Shown: positions 37,175 to 45,590 of the stretch, in pieces
Layout: every line of letters begins with the position of its first letter
Numbering within the stretch: the stretch's first letter is position 1
Assembly: GCA_023256475.1 (NCBI GenBank)
Contig: JAGDXP010000012.1
Coordinates: forward strand, 124,001-188,000
DNA: 64,000 bases
Origin: Thermoplasmata archaeon
GTDB lineage: Archaea; Thermoplasmatota; Thermoplasmata; Thermoplasmatales; GCA-001856825
Direction: 5' to 3'
Notes under the pieces: generated by a model
Told to the model about the DNA's origin: nothing
The model's input: only the letters and a program-made list of their open reading frames with translations
Database searches by the model: none
Translations under genes and position numbers: made by a program

Positions 37175-38994
37175 AAGCTTCGGAACTGTTGGAGAAAAGT
37201 GAAAGGGTGCACTTCCTCCTAGGTAATGAAGCTGTTGTCAGAGGTCTCTATGAGGCGGGTGTCTCAGTAACTGCCACTTATCCTGGCACCCCTAGTTCTG
37301 AAATAGGTGACTTGTTATACGACGTTCATAATGATTTGGGTATATACTTTGAATATTCAGTTAATGAAAAAGTGGCCTTTGAGGTGGCTGCGTCAGCATC
37401 TTCACTTGGTAAGAGGGCTTTTGTGTTTATGAAGCACGTGGGTCTTAACGTTGCAATGGATTCTTTTGTTTCGTTGGGAATCTCTGGAGTTAAAGGAGGG
37501 TTCATTATTCTAAGTGCTGATGATCCATCTCTTTACTCTTCTCAAAATGAACAGGACAATAGGTACCTTGGAAAATTCGCAAAATATATAGTAATGGAAC
37601 CGTCTAATCCACAGGAGCTGAAGGATTTCGTTGTACAGGGATTTGATATATCTGAAGCCACTGGACAGCCTGTTTTGATAAGGAGCGTGACGAGGGTCTC
37701 ACACATGAGGTCAGTAGTAAGATATGGAAAGGTAAGAGAAAGGGAAAGTACTATCTCAAAGCCGGATAGGAGAAATACGGTTCTACTTCCAGAGAACTCA
37801 TTCAGATTGCAGCCGTTGGTGTTTGAGAGATTAAGAAAGGTAGTGGAGCAGGGTTTTTCAAGGAGCTTCATAAACATTGAAGGGCAAGGACAGGATTTGA
37901 TAATAACTTCTGGTTCGGCCTATAATTCTATTAAAGAAGCCCTGGAGATGCTCGGAATAAATGCAACGGTAATGAAAATAGGGATTTCATATCCCCTTGA
38001 CGCTGAATACATTTTTAGTCAAATTAAGAATTACAAAAGAATTATTTTAATTGAAGAGGGAGGTCCATTCATAGAAGAGCAAATAAATTCCATTATTGCA
38101 AGCAAGGGGCTGAAAAAGGAAATATACGGGAAAATAAGTGGGGATGTTCCACATAATTATGAGATGAATGTGGACAGAGTAAAGGGAATATTAGCAAAGA
38201 TATACGGGATTCCAGATAAATCCACCTTAATTAACATCGATTTGCCATCAAGGCCTCCTGAATTTTGCCCAGGATGTCCGCATAGGGCCTCCTATTATGC
38301 TGCCAAGATAGCGTTGAGGCAAAAGGGATGGAAGGACTATATATCTCCTACAGACATTGGTTGCTATACCCTGGGATATTATGATCCCTATGGCTTTGGA
38401 GATATGCTTCTATCCATGGGGTCTTCCATAGGAACTTCCAATGGATATTCAATTTTCTATGGAAAGAAGGTTATAACATTTATAGGAGATAGTACATTCT
38501 TCCACGCAGGAATTCCACCTATAATTAATGCTGTCCATAATAACCATCCAATGATCGTCGTAATCCTGGACAACAGCACCACTGCAATGACAGGTGGTCA
38601 GCCAACACCGGAGAACATGGGGATTAAGGTAAAAATTGAAGATGTTTTAAGATCCATAGGTATAAGGAATATCCACAGAACAGATCCTTATGATTTAAAA
38701 GGTACAGTGGAAACGTTTAAAAAAGCCATGGATGAAGAAGGCGTTTCCGTAATAATATCAGAAAGAGAATGCGCTCTAGAGGCTGACAGGAAGAAATCCA
38801 AGGATGAATTAAAAATTTTTCAGGTTAATCAAGATAAGTGCAAATTGTGTTACAATTGTGTAAGAAACTTCACTTGTGCAGCTTTCTATATAAAAGATAA
38901 GAAAGTTTACATAGACCCAGAATTGTGCGATGGCTGTTCGGTTTGCTCGGAGCCGCTCGTGTGTCCATTTGGAGCCATCGAGGTGGTGAAATGA
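37171..38994 (+). CDS. iorA: Indolepyruvate:ferredoxin oxidoreductase alpha subunit
   Basis: 607 residues. Oxidises aryl-pyruvates from aromatic amino-acid transamination to aryl-acetyl-CoA. The N-terminal domain has GNEAVVRGLYEAGVSVTATY with PGTPSSEIGD; EYSVNEKVAFEVAASAS and KHVGLNVAMDSF are IorA marks. The TPP domain has PEFCPGCPHRASYYA and GDSTFFHAGIPP. The C-terminal ferredoxin domain has CKLCYNCVRNFTC and CDGCSVCSEPLVCP; the first cluster motif is slightly irregular, as is usual in IorA. Overlaps both neighbours by ATGA. Confidence 0.96.
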   Translation: MKASELLEKSERVHFLLGNEAVVRGLYEAGVSVTATYPGTPSSEIGDLLYDVHNDLGIYFEYSVNEKVAFEVAASASSLGKRAFVFMKHVGLNVAMDSFVSLGISGVKGGFIILSADDPSLYSSQNEQDNRYLGKFAKYIVMEPSNPQELKDFVVQGFDISEATGQPVLIRSVTRVSHMRSVVRYGKVRERESTISKPDRRNTVLLPENSFRLQPLVFERLRKVVEQGFSRSFINIEGQGQDLIITSGSAYNSIKEALEMLGINATVMKIGISYPLDAEYIFSQIKNYKRIILIEEGGPFIEEQINSIIASKGLKKEIYGKISGDVPHNYEMNVDRVKGILAKIYGIPDKSTLINIDLPSRPPEFCPGCPHRASYYAAKIALRQKGWKDYISPTDIGCYTLGYYDPYGFGDMLLSMGSSIGTSNGYSIFYGKKVITFIGDSTFFHAGIPPIINAVHNNHPMIVVILDNSTTAMTGGQPTPENMGIKVKIEDVLRSIGIRNIHRTDPYDLKGTVETFKKAMDEEGVSVIISERECALEADRKKSKDELKIFQVNQDKCKLCYNCVRNFTCAAFYIKDKKVYIDPELCDGCSVCSEPLVCPFGAIEVVK

Positions 38995-39581
38995 CATCTA
39001 TTGTTTTAGCGGGGGTTGGTGGCCAGGGTATTATTACTCTTGGAAAGATTCTCGGCGAGGCTGCCATATTAGAGGGGAAAAAGGCACTGATGACAGAGAT
39101 TCATGGCATGGCACAGAGAGGCGGAAGGATATCCGTGGACTTGAGAATTGGAGATTATGAAAGCGCTATAATCCCGAATGGTTCCGCGGACGCAATTCTT
39201 GGATTTGAATTAATGGAAACAGCGAGGAATACGTTTAAATTGAAGAGTAGTGGGGTTATAGTAGCTAACAGAAGAATGATACATCCCATGCCACTTATAA
39301 TGAAAGTACAGGAATATCCTGAAAAGGAAAGTGAAGAAATTATATCCAGGTTCAAGCACTATTATTTGAATGCGGATGAAGTTGCCATATCTGTTGGTGA
39401 AAAAAGGTCTCTGAATATGGTTATGCTAGGTGCACTTTATGGAGTAGGCATCTTAGATGTGAGTGAAGAATCGTTAAGGCAGGCTATAATGGCTTCATTC
39501 AGCAATACAAAAGTAGGGGAAATAAATGTGAAGGCATTCGAAGCCGGGATTGCTACAGTGAATGAGGAAAAAATCCTATGA
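38991..39581 (+). CDS. iorB: Indolepyruvate:ferredoxin oxidoreductase beta subunit
   Basis: 196 residues, homologous to the gamma subunit of the four-subunit enzyme: VLAGVGGQGIITLGKILGEA, followed by TEIHGMAQRGGRISVDLRIG. The frame is open upstream to 38925, but the ATG at 38991 overlaps the iorA stop by ATGA and begins exactly at the conserved first strand. Ends with an ATGA overlap to the next gene. Confidence 0.95.
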   Translation: MTSIVLAGVGGQGIITLGKILGEAAILEGKKALMTEIHGMAQRGGRISVDLRIGDYESAIIPNGSADAILGFELMETARNTFKLKSSGVIVANRRMIHPMPLIMKVQEYPEKESEEIISRFKHYYLNADEVAISVGEKRSLNMVMLGALYGVGILDVSEESLRQAIMASFSNTKVGEINVKAFEAGIATVNEEKIL

Positions 39582-40420
39582 AGATACAGATAATTGGGGC
39601 AGGGGCCATGGGTATGGTTCTTGCCCATTTTCTATCAGTAAAAAATGATGTAATTTTGGTTGTTAAAAAAAATTCACTGGAGAAATATAATGACATCAGT
39701 GTTTTGATTGATGGGAAAAAATACAGGTTAAATGTAAAGATTACAGAAGAGCCGGGGGATGCAGATTTAACCATAATTGCGGTTAAATCCTATGATTTAC
39801 CAGGTATAAGTAATATTAAAATAAAGGGGGATGTTTTATTCATTCAGAACGGCCTTACACACCTGAATTACAAGATGGGCCTGAGGAACTTTTATTGCGT
39901 GACAACATGGGCAGCCAGAAAAACGGATGAAAGGACAGCAGAATTAACAGGAAGGGGGTATTTCAGGGTAGGGTCAGAGGAAGGCAAACTGGATCTGAAT
40001 GTTTTTTTGGATGCTGGGATAAACGCTGAGTGGGTTGAGGATATAAAGAAGGAGCTGTTCAGAAAGGCGGGGATAAATGCAGTAATAAATCCCATAACTG
40101 CAATCTACAGAATTCAGAACGGTGCCATCGTTGAAAATAATTTTATCAATTTCGTATCAAAAAAAGTTGCAGCAGAAATACAAGCTTTATACGATAAAAT
40201 GGGTCTTGGAATAGGTGTTTGGGAAGATGTGGAACACACTGCCATTGTTACGCGAAGAAATTACAGCAGCATGCTTCAGGATATCCTCAGGGGAAAGAGG
40301 ACCGAAATTGATTCAATTACTGGAGAGTTGTTAAGGTATGCGTCTTTCTATAACATTGGAATGCAGTTGAATGAGATGCTTTATAATACTCTGAAAAGGC
40401 TGGAAGTTCAAAAAGATTAA
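39578..40420 (+). CDS. Ketopantoate reductase-like (PanE/ApbA family) dehydrogenase
   Basis: 280 residues. The Rossmann motif IGAGAMGMVLAHFLS opens the protein. The middle has TIIAVKSYDL and FIQNGLTHLNY, and the helical C-terminal domain has KAGINAVINPITAIYRIQNG and SSMLQDILRGKRTEIDSITG, the family signature with Lys and Glu. Canonical PanE makes pantoate for coenzyme A. An operon with CoA-forming 2-oxoacid oxidoreductases fits CoA supply but would also fit another 2-oxoacid reductase. ATGA overlap with iorB. Confidence 0.85.
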   Translation: MKIQIIGAGAMGMVLAHFLSVKNDVILVVKKNSLEKYNDISVLIDGKKYRLNVKITEEPGDADLTIIAVKSYDLPGISNIKIKGDVLFIQNGLTHLNYKMGLRNFYCVTTWAARKTDERTAELTGRGYFRVGSEEGKLDLNVFLDAGINAEWVEDIKKELFRKAGINAVINPITAIYRIQNGAIVENNFINFVSKKVAAEIQALYDKMGLGIGVWEDVEHTAIVTRRNYSSMLQDILRGKRTEIDSITGELLRYASFYNIGMQLNEMLYNTLKRLEVQKD

Positions 40421-40443
40421 TAGAACAATTACACTATTCAACT

Positions 40444-41742
40444 ATGCCAGATGAACCTATTCTTCAGGTTGCATTGGACTTCGAAAATTTACACAGGGCA
40501 TTGCAAGTAGCTAAAGAAGCAGTTGAGGGTGGAGCAGATTGGATAGAGGTTGGAACTCCATTGATCAAGAGCGAGGGAATGAATGCCATAAGGGAGATCA
40601 AGAAGGCATTTCCTAACAAGATAATAGTTGCCGATATGAAGACCGCCGATGTTGGAGGTTTTGAAACAGAATTAGCTGCAAAGAGCGGGGCACAAATAGT
40701 TACTATATTGGGTATAAGCGACAACCCAACCATAACCGAGGCAGTCAAAGCTGGGAAAAAATATGGTGCGGAAATAATGATAGACCTTCTTAGGGTAGAG
40801 AATGTAGAGGAAAGAGCAAAAGAACTGGAAAGGCTTGGAGTTAAATATTTCTGTGTCCACGTGGGAATAGATATGCAGATGATAGGCAAAAATCCATTGG
40901 ACGAATTGGAGAAGGTGGTGAAAGCCACAAATCTTCCAGTGGCCGTAGCAGGAGGTCTGAATAAGGAAACCATTCCAGAGGTCATAAAGAGGGGCGCCTC
41001 AATAGTTATCGTGGGAGGTGCTATAATAAAGGCACCGAATGTGACAGAGGAAACAAGGGCCATCAAAAAGGTCATGAAAACCCTTGTTCCTGAAGTTTCA
41101 AACCTTTATAAGAAGTACTCTAAGAATGAAATAATCGACGCTCTTATGAAAGTTTCATCACCTAATGTATCTGATGCAATGCACAGGGGTGGAGCAATTC
41201 ACGGCCTAATACCACATATTGAGCCAGGAACGAAGATAGTGGGGAGGGCATTGACAGTTAAAACAGTTAATGGTGACTGGGCAAAACCAGTAGAGGCCAT
41301 AGATCACGCAAAACCCGGGGATATAATCGTTATTGATGCAGATGGTGGTGAAGATGCAGTTTGGGGGGAACTAGCATCATGGAGTGCAGTTATGAGAAAA
41401 GTAAAAGGTGTGATCATATGGGGGGCTGTTAGGGATCTGGACGACATCATGAAAATTCCTTTTCCGGTATTCTCAAGGTACGTGGCTTCCAATGCCGGCG
41501 ATCCAAAGGGTTATGGTGAGATCGGAGGTGAAATTGAGATAAATGGAAGGAAAATCAGAACAGGTGATTATATAATAGCAGATTATTCCGGGGTAGTAGT
41601 AATACCAGAAGAGGAGGCGCTGGAGATAGCAAATCGAGCTATAGATGTTATGGAGAGAGAAAATAGAATACGGGAAGAAATTAAAAGGGGTTCAACGTTG
41701 TCATCCGTCCAAAAACTGGAGAAATGGGAAAAAGTAGGTTGA
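40444..41742 (+). CDS. 3-hexulose-6-phosphate synthase fused to an RraA-like domain
   Basis: 432 residues. The N-terminal domain (about 1-210) is a hexulose-6-phosphate synthase of the OMP-decarboxylase barrel family: LQVALDFENLHRALQVAKEA, then the catalytic ADMKTADVGG and VAVAGGLNKETIPEVI. The C-terminal domain (about 225-425) is RraA/4-hydroxy-4-methyl-2-oxoglutarate aldolase-like: SSPNVSDAMHRGGAIHGLIP, GELASWSAVMRKVKGVIIWG and AVRDLDDI. In archaea without an oxidative pentose pathway the synthase works backward to supply ribulose 5-phosphate. The role of the RraA part is unknown. Such fusions are known in archaea. Phosphohexuloisomerase is not in this window. Confidence 0.92.
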   Translation: MPDEPILQVALDFENLHRALQVAKEAVEGGADWIEVGTPLIKSEGMNAIREIKKAFPNKIIVADMKTADVGGFETELAAKSGAQIVTILGISDNPTITEAVKAGKKYGAEIMIDLLRVENVEERAKELERLGVKYFCVHVGIDMQMIGKNPLDELEKVVKATNLPVAVAGGLNKETIPEVIKRGASIVIVGGAIIKAPNVTEETRAIKKVMKTLVPEVSNLYKKYSKNEIIDALMKVSSPNVSDAMHRGGAIHGLIPHIEPGTKIVGRALTVKTVNGDWAKPVEAIDHAKPGDIIVIDADGGEDAVWGELASWSAVMRKVKGVIIWGAVRDLDDIMKIPFPVFSRYVASNAGDPKGYGEIGGEIEINGRKIRTGDYIIADYSGVVVIPEEEALEIANRAIDVMERENRIREEIKRGSTLSSVQKLEKWEKVG

Positions 41743-43634
41743 GGATTTTCTTTGCTTTTTATTTCATACAAATTCATATAATAGCTTAAGTTACCAAGAC
41801 CCTTGCTTTCCAGATAATTATTAATGAAGGTCCAATTGAGTTCGAAAAGATAGCTGGTGTAATTGGAAATTAGGGAGGAATTCTCGTATTCCAATATGAA
41901 AGGTTCATGAAAGAACTTGGACATGGATGAATTGTTTAGGGAAATTGTGGGTTGATTGGGGTTGTTAGACCCATTGTAACCCCAAACACCATACTGTATC
42001 ATATTGGTATCCAGAATTACATAGCCAATAGGGGGGTAACTTCCATTCTCTCCCGTAATTTGATAAATCGCAAGAGTCCAATTGGTACTATTCCAGAATA
42101 AGGATAAATTGTTGAATGGAGAAACAAATCCATAGGAAGCCAATAAAATACCTATCTGGTGATCAGTGGCAACGGAAAATGACCTGTTTCCTGTAAGGTT
42201 CAGATATTGTATAACAGCATCATCCTGAAATGTTATGGCCTCACTGTGGGATGGGACGTAATTTGAAGGGATCACATAGGACATTATACCCAATAAGAGC
42301 ACAAGAACTACAACCGATATAACCAGTGTGTTTTCGGCAAAATATTTCTTACCATATCTCAAAGATGATTTAAATAGAACTTTAGATCCAGCATCTTTAA
42401 TTTCTAATTTGTGTCCTTTAATCTGCATGAGCCAATCAAATATTACGTAAGCAGCTACAATAGACATAGGTTCAACAATATATTCAATATGCCTGGCAGG
42501 CAACAATACGGTGTTCCTTGTAACCAATGAATAAATTAGAGAACCTATTAATGGTGAAAGCCAACCCAATAATATGATCTGTTTATCAATCAAGGAATAC
42601 TTGATTCCTATTATTCCAATGGACATAAATATAAAAAATGGTATTGAAATTATCACGGCGTTGTAAGTTATGAAGTAAGGGAGATATTTAAGATAAATCA
42701 GAACGGAAAGTATACCTATTATAGAAAGGGTTGTAAAGAATATTATCCACATATCCCTGATGTAGTTCTTCACTAAACCCAGTTTAATAATTAATCTATT
42801 TAGGAAAGCTAAGCTCCTTTGAACTTCTGCGCGATATGAGAGCAGTGAAAGTATCAGGGTTGAACCAAAGAAAACTATTATTATTCCATGATAGCCTGTA
42901 CCTAATAGTGCTCCATTCATCAGATTTCTAGAATTTGGAAGCCTCAACGCTATATAGGAAATGAAAAAAGCACCAGTTAACTCCAAGTAAATCATATTCC
43001 TCAGTAGATTTCCTTTCCAAACTTTATCGAAAAAACTGGCTGATATAATGATTCCTAGAGCACCAATGAAATAAAAGTAAGAAGATAATTGATGGCTTAA
43101 AATTAATAATACGGTGCTCAGAAAAGTAAGGTAATAGAATTTACCAGGCCTAATTTCACTCTGTGATTTTATTAAAAATAACAAGGATAGAAGAACAAAG
43201 AAGTGTCCAGTGGTTAGATAATTTGGTTGTGAAGTTTGATAAGCTTGTATGGGATCAACCGCTAGGAGCATACCTGCTATAAAAGACGTCAATTCAGACA
43301 ATTTTATTTCACGGGATATGAAATATACCAGAAGAGGGGTTAGCCCACCTAATATAGGGATCGAATAGTTCAGCGAAACATTTATGGGGATCCTAAAAAC
43401 TATATGGGTAAAATCAACTATCCAGTATGTCATGGGAAAATATTGATAACCATCTGTACCCCATGGAGAATTCGGGGGATAAACCAGTGCTTTCCCAGAA
43501 AGGAAAGCCTGACTCAGGTAGTAGTAAATTCCATAATCATTTCCCCATGCATAGTACATTACATTGGGAGCCAACCTTATGATTATTCCTGTCACAGCTA
43601 CGATTAAAGGATATATTAAGTTGGCTCTCTTCAT
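41583..43634 (-). CDS. Multi-spanning membrane protein, GT-C glycosyltransferase-like
   Basis: About 683 residues with roughly 11-13 membrane helices in the first 450 residues and a C-terminal extracellular region with several NxS/T sites. An acidic pair in the first external loop (YYAWGNDYGIYYYL) resembles the catalytic loop of GT-C enzymes such as STT3 and PMT. The frame opens at an ATG at 43652, but a TATA-like AAAATATAAT ends about ten bases before it, so the ATG at 43634 (MKRANLIYPLIV) is the better leaderless start. The last 53 codons lie opposite the end of the hexulose synthase-RraA gene, an unusually long convergent overlap. Confidence 0.72.
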   Translation of the reverse strand: MKRANLIYPLIVAVTGIIIRLAPNVMYYAWGNDYGIYYYLSQAFLSGKALVYPPNSPWGTDGYQYFPMTYWIVDFTHIVFRIPINVSLNYSIPILGGLTPLLVYFISREIKLSELTSFIAGMLLAVDPIQAYQTSQPNYLTTGHFFVLLSLLFLIKSQSEIRPGKFYYLTFLSTVLLILSHQLSSYFYFIGALGIIISASFFDKVWKGNLLRNMIYLELTGAFFISYIALRLPNSRNLMNGALLGTGYHGIIIVFFGSTLILSLLSYRAEVQRSLAFLNRLIIKLGLVKNYIRDMWIIFFTTLSIIGILSVLIYLKYLPYFITYNAVIISIPFFIFMSIGIIGIKYSLIDKQIILLGWLSPLIGSLIYSLVTRNTVLLPARHIEYIVEPMSIVAAYVIFDWLMQIKGHKLEIKDAGSKVLFKSSLRYGKKYFAENTLVISVVVLVLLLGIMSYVIPSNYVPSHSEAITFQDDAVIQYLNLTGNRSFSVATDHQIGILLASYGFVSPFNNLSLFWNSTNWTLAIYQITGENGSYPPIGYVILDTNMIQYGVWGYNGSNNPNQPTISLNNSSMSKFFHEPFILEYENSSLISNYTSYLFELNWTFINNYLESKGLGNLSYYMNLYEIKSKENPQPTFSHFSSFWTDDNVEPLLISSRILFSLSITSIARFAISSASSSGITTTPE

Positions 43635-43777
43635 ATTATCCAAATAATTCATGATTATATTTTCATTTTTTGGTACATATTTCAGAGAATGAGATTACGC
43701 GAATGCACCATTAAATGAATTTGGAATTCATTAAATAAAAGATATAAATATTGATTAAAGGAACAGGTGCATATAAA

Positions 43778-44584
43778 TTGAAAATTGGATTCGTTTCACG
43801 ACCTGATTGCCCAAGGTGTTTAGATCTTATTGGAGTATTGTACAAATATCTTAAGCATGAGGGACACGAGATAATGGTAGAGCAATCAGCCGCCAGTGAA
43901 ATGAAAATACATGGCGTTCCTCTTGAAAAAATGAATGCGGAGATAATAATCACAGTGGGTGGTGATGGTACGGCCCTCTGGACATTAAAGAGGGTCAATA
44001 CAGCAATATTGCCCATAAATATGGGATCATTCGGTTTTCTATCAGAAATTGGTCCAACCAATGCCATTGCTGCCATGGGAAAGCTAACGCGCGGAGAATA
44101 TAAAGTTGAAGAGAGGTCAAGGATTAAAACAACTTTGAATGGGAAGAGGCTGTCAGATTCAGTAAATGAGGTTGTGGTAAAATCCGCCGAGATCTCTAAG
44201 ATAAGGTGGTTCGGTATCTACATAGATAACGATTTTATTCACAATGTGAGGGCTGATGGAATCATAATTGCATCTCCCACTGGTTCAACCTCATATTCCC
44301 TGAGTGTTGGGGGGCCAATATTGGATCCAAGAGTTAAAGCACTAATCATTTCTCACATAGCTCCATTCAAACTGAATGTGAGGAGTATAGTTGTTCCATC
44401 TGAAAGTACAATAAGAATATCCATATTGGAAAAAGGTAAAAGGCTCATAATGTCCCTGGACGGTCAGGAGGAAATAATAGTGGGCTATAATGACGAGATT
44501 TTAATAACCGAGAGTGAATCTCCGGCAAGATTTGTCAGATTTGAATCCGATTTCTACAGAAACATGAGGGAGAAATTTATATGA
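43778..44584 (+). CDS. nadK: NAD kinase
   Basis: About 268 residues. Phosphorylates NAD to NADP. Marks are VGGDGTALWTLK, the family's GGDGT, then INMGSFGFLSEI, SPTGSTSYSLSVGGPI and LDGQEE near the end. The frame extends to a TTG at 43751, but the TTG at 43778 (MKIGFVSRPDCPRC) begins at the conserved first strand, and an AT-rich TATA-like stretch lies about 30 bases upstream. First of three overlapping genes. Confidence 0.92.
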   Translation: MKIGFVSRPDCPRCLDLIGVLYKYLKHEGHEIMVEQSAASEMKIHGVPLEKMNAEIIITVGGDGTALWTLKRVNTAILPINMGSFGFLSEIGPTNAIAAMGKLTRGEYKVEERSRIKTTLNGKRLSDSVNEVVVKSAEISKIRWFGIYIDNDFIHNVRADGIIIASPTGSTSYSLSVGGPILDPRVKALIISHIAPFKLNVRSIVVPSESTIRISILEKGKRLIMSLDGQEEIIVGYNDEILITESESPARFVRFESDFYRNMREKFI

Positions 44585-44940
44585 GAATTAAAAAGGAGGT
44601 ACTCCAATTGATAATGGAGAGTGCCAAGGATAGCCTCCCCAACGAATTCGCTGCAATACTGAAGGCCAAACACAATCTGATATATGAAATTGCGATTGTC
44701 CCAGGTACAGTGGCCGGAGAGAGGAGTGCATTGTTTAAATTGTTTAATTTGCCTATAGATTATTCTTACGTGGGTACTGTTCATTCTCATCCTTCAGGTG
44801 TGTTAATACCCAGTGAAGAAGATTTAAGATTATTCTCTAACTTTGGAGCTATCCATATTATCGTAGGTTATCCGTTCAATATGGAATCATGGAGAGCATT
44901 CCTCAAGGATGGTAAAGAGACAAAAATTGAGGTGATTTGA
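44581..44940 (+). CDS. JAMM/MPN+ metalloprotease (Mov34 family)
   Basis: 119 residues with a full JAMM zinc site: Glu22 in NEFAAIL, then H68-x-H70-x7-S78-x2-D81 in VHSHPSGVLIPSEED. In archaea such enzymes remove ubiquitin-like SAMP proteins (HvJAMM1 type). In bacteria, relatives act in cysteine or sulfur-carrier chemistry. The start overlaps nadK by ATGA and the end overlaps the ComB gene. No ubiquitin-like gene was seen in the window. Confidence 0.9.
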   Translation: MRIKKEVLQLIMESAKDSLPNEFAAILKAKHNLIYEIAIVPGTVAGERSALFKLFNLPIDYSYVGTVHSHPSGVLIPSEEDLRLFSNFGAIHIIVGYPFNMESWRAFLKDGKETKIEVI

Positions 44941-45590
44941 TGATAAGAATTTCGGACGGGAGATACATACAATCAATATTCGGGACTCCGGTGGCTGTTG
45001 ATATATTCAGAGCCACTTCCAACATAGTTTCCATGTTCATCAGCGGCATTGAGGAGGTTATACCGATCTCAACTTTAGAAGAAGGGCTAAAATACAAAGA
45101 AATGGGCTATCTCACATTCGGAGAGATGGATACCGAAAAAATAAAGGAATTCGACTACGGTAATTCTCCTACTGAAACACTTGAACTAAATTTAAATGGA
45201 AAGAAGGCCGTGATCTTAACTTCCAATGGTACAAAGCTAATCAGGAATTTGGGAGACGGTACGGTTATTGCCTCATTTTTAAATTTAAATGCGGTGGCAA
45301 AATCGTTAAGAAATAAGGAAGTTCATATATTTTTAGCTCATTCAAAGGAGGGTGTTCAAACAGAAGATACAGAATTTGCATACGCTTTAACTAAAAAAAT
45401 CTTAGATCCCAGCGCTGATATAACTATACACATTGAGAGATCCAGAAATGGAAATGGAGCCGTCAGGCTGAGGAATAAGGGTTTAGAAAAGGATATTGAA
45501 ACATGCCTAAAAGTTGACCTCACGGAGAATATACCCATATACAGACAGGGGAAAATAGTTAACATCAATTCGACTTATCATTTACTCTGA
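44937..45590 (+). CDS. 2-phosphosulfolactate phosphatase family protein (ComB-like)
   Basis: 217 residues. ComB family marks are VAVDIFRATSNIVSMFISGI, then FGEMDTEKIKEFDYGNSPTE and LTSNGTKLI. In methanogens ComB makes sulfolactate for coenzyme M. In a non-methanogen the substrate is likely another phosphate ester. The start overlaps the JAMM gene by four bases. The 3' end overlaps the convergent MFS gene by 26 bases. Confidence 0.82.
   Translation: MMIRISDGRYIQSIFGTPVAVDIFRATSNIVSMFISGIEEVIPISTLEEGLKYKEMGYLTFGEMDTEKIKEFDYGNSPTETLELNLNGKKAVILTSNGTKLIRNLGDGTVIASFLNLNAVAKSLRNKEVHIFLAHSKEGVQTEDTEFAYALTKKILDPSADITIHIERSRNGNGAVRLRNKGLEKDIETCLKVDLTENIPIYRQGKIVNINSTYHLL

Noticed and set aside
40464-41075. 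203-residue minus-strand ORF opposite the hexulose synthase
   Set aside because: It is antisense to a strongly conserved domain; the Ser/Ile/Phe-rich product looks like a mirror of coding sequence.
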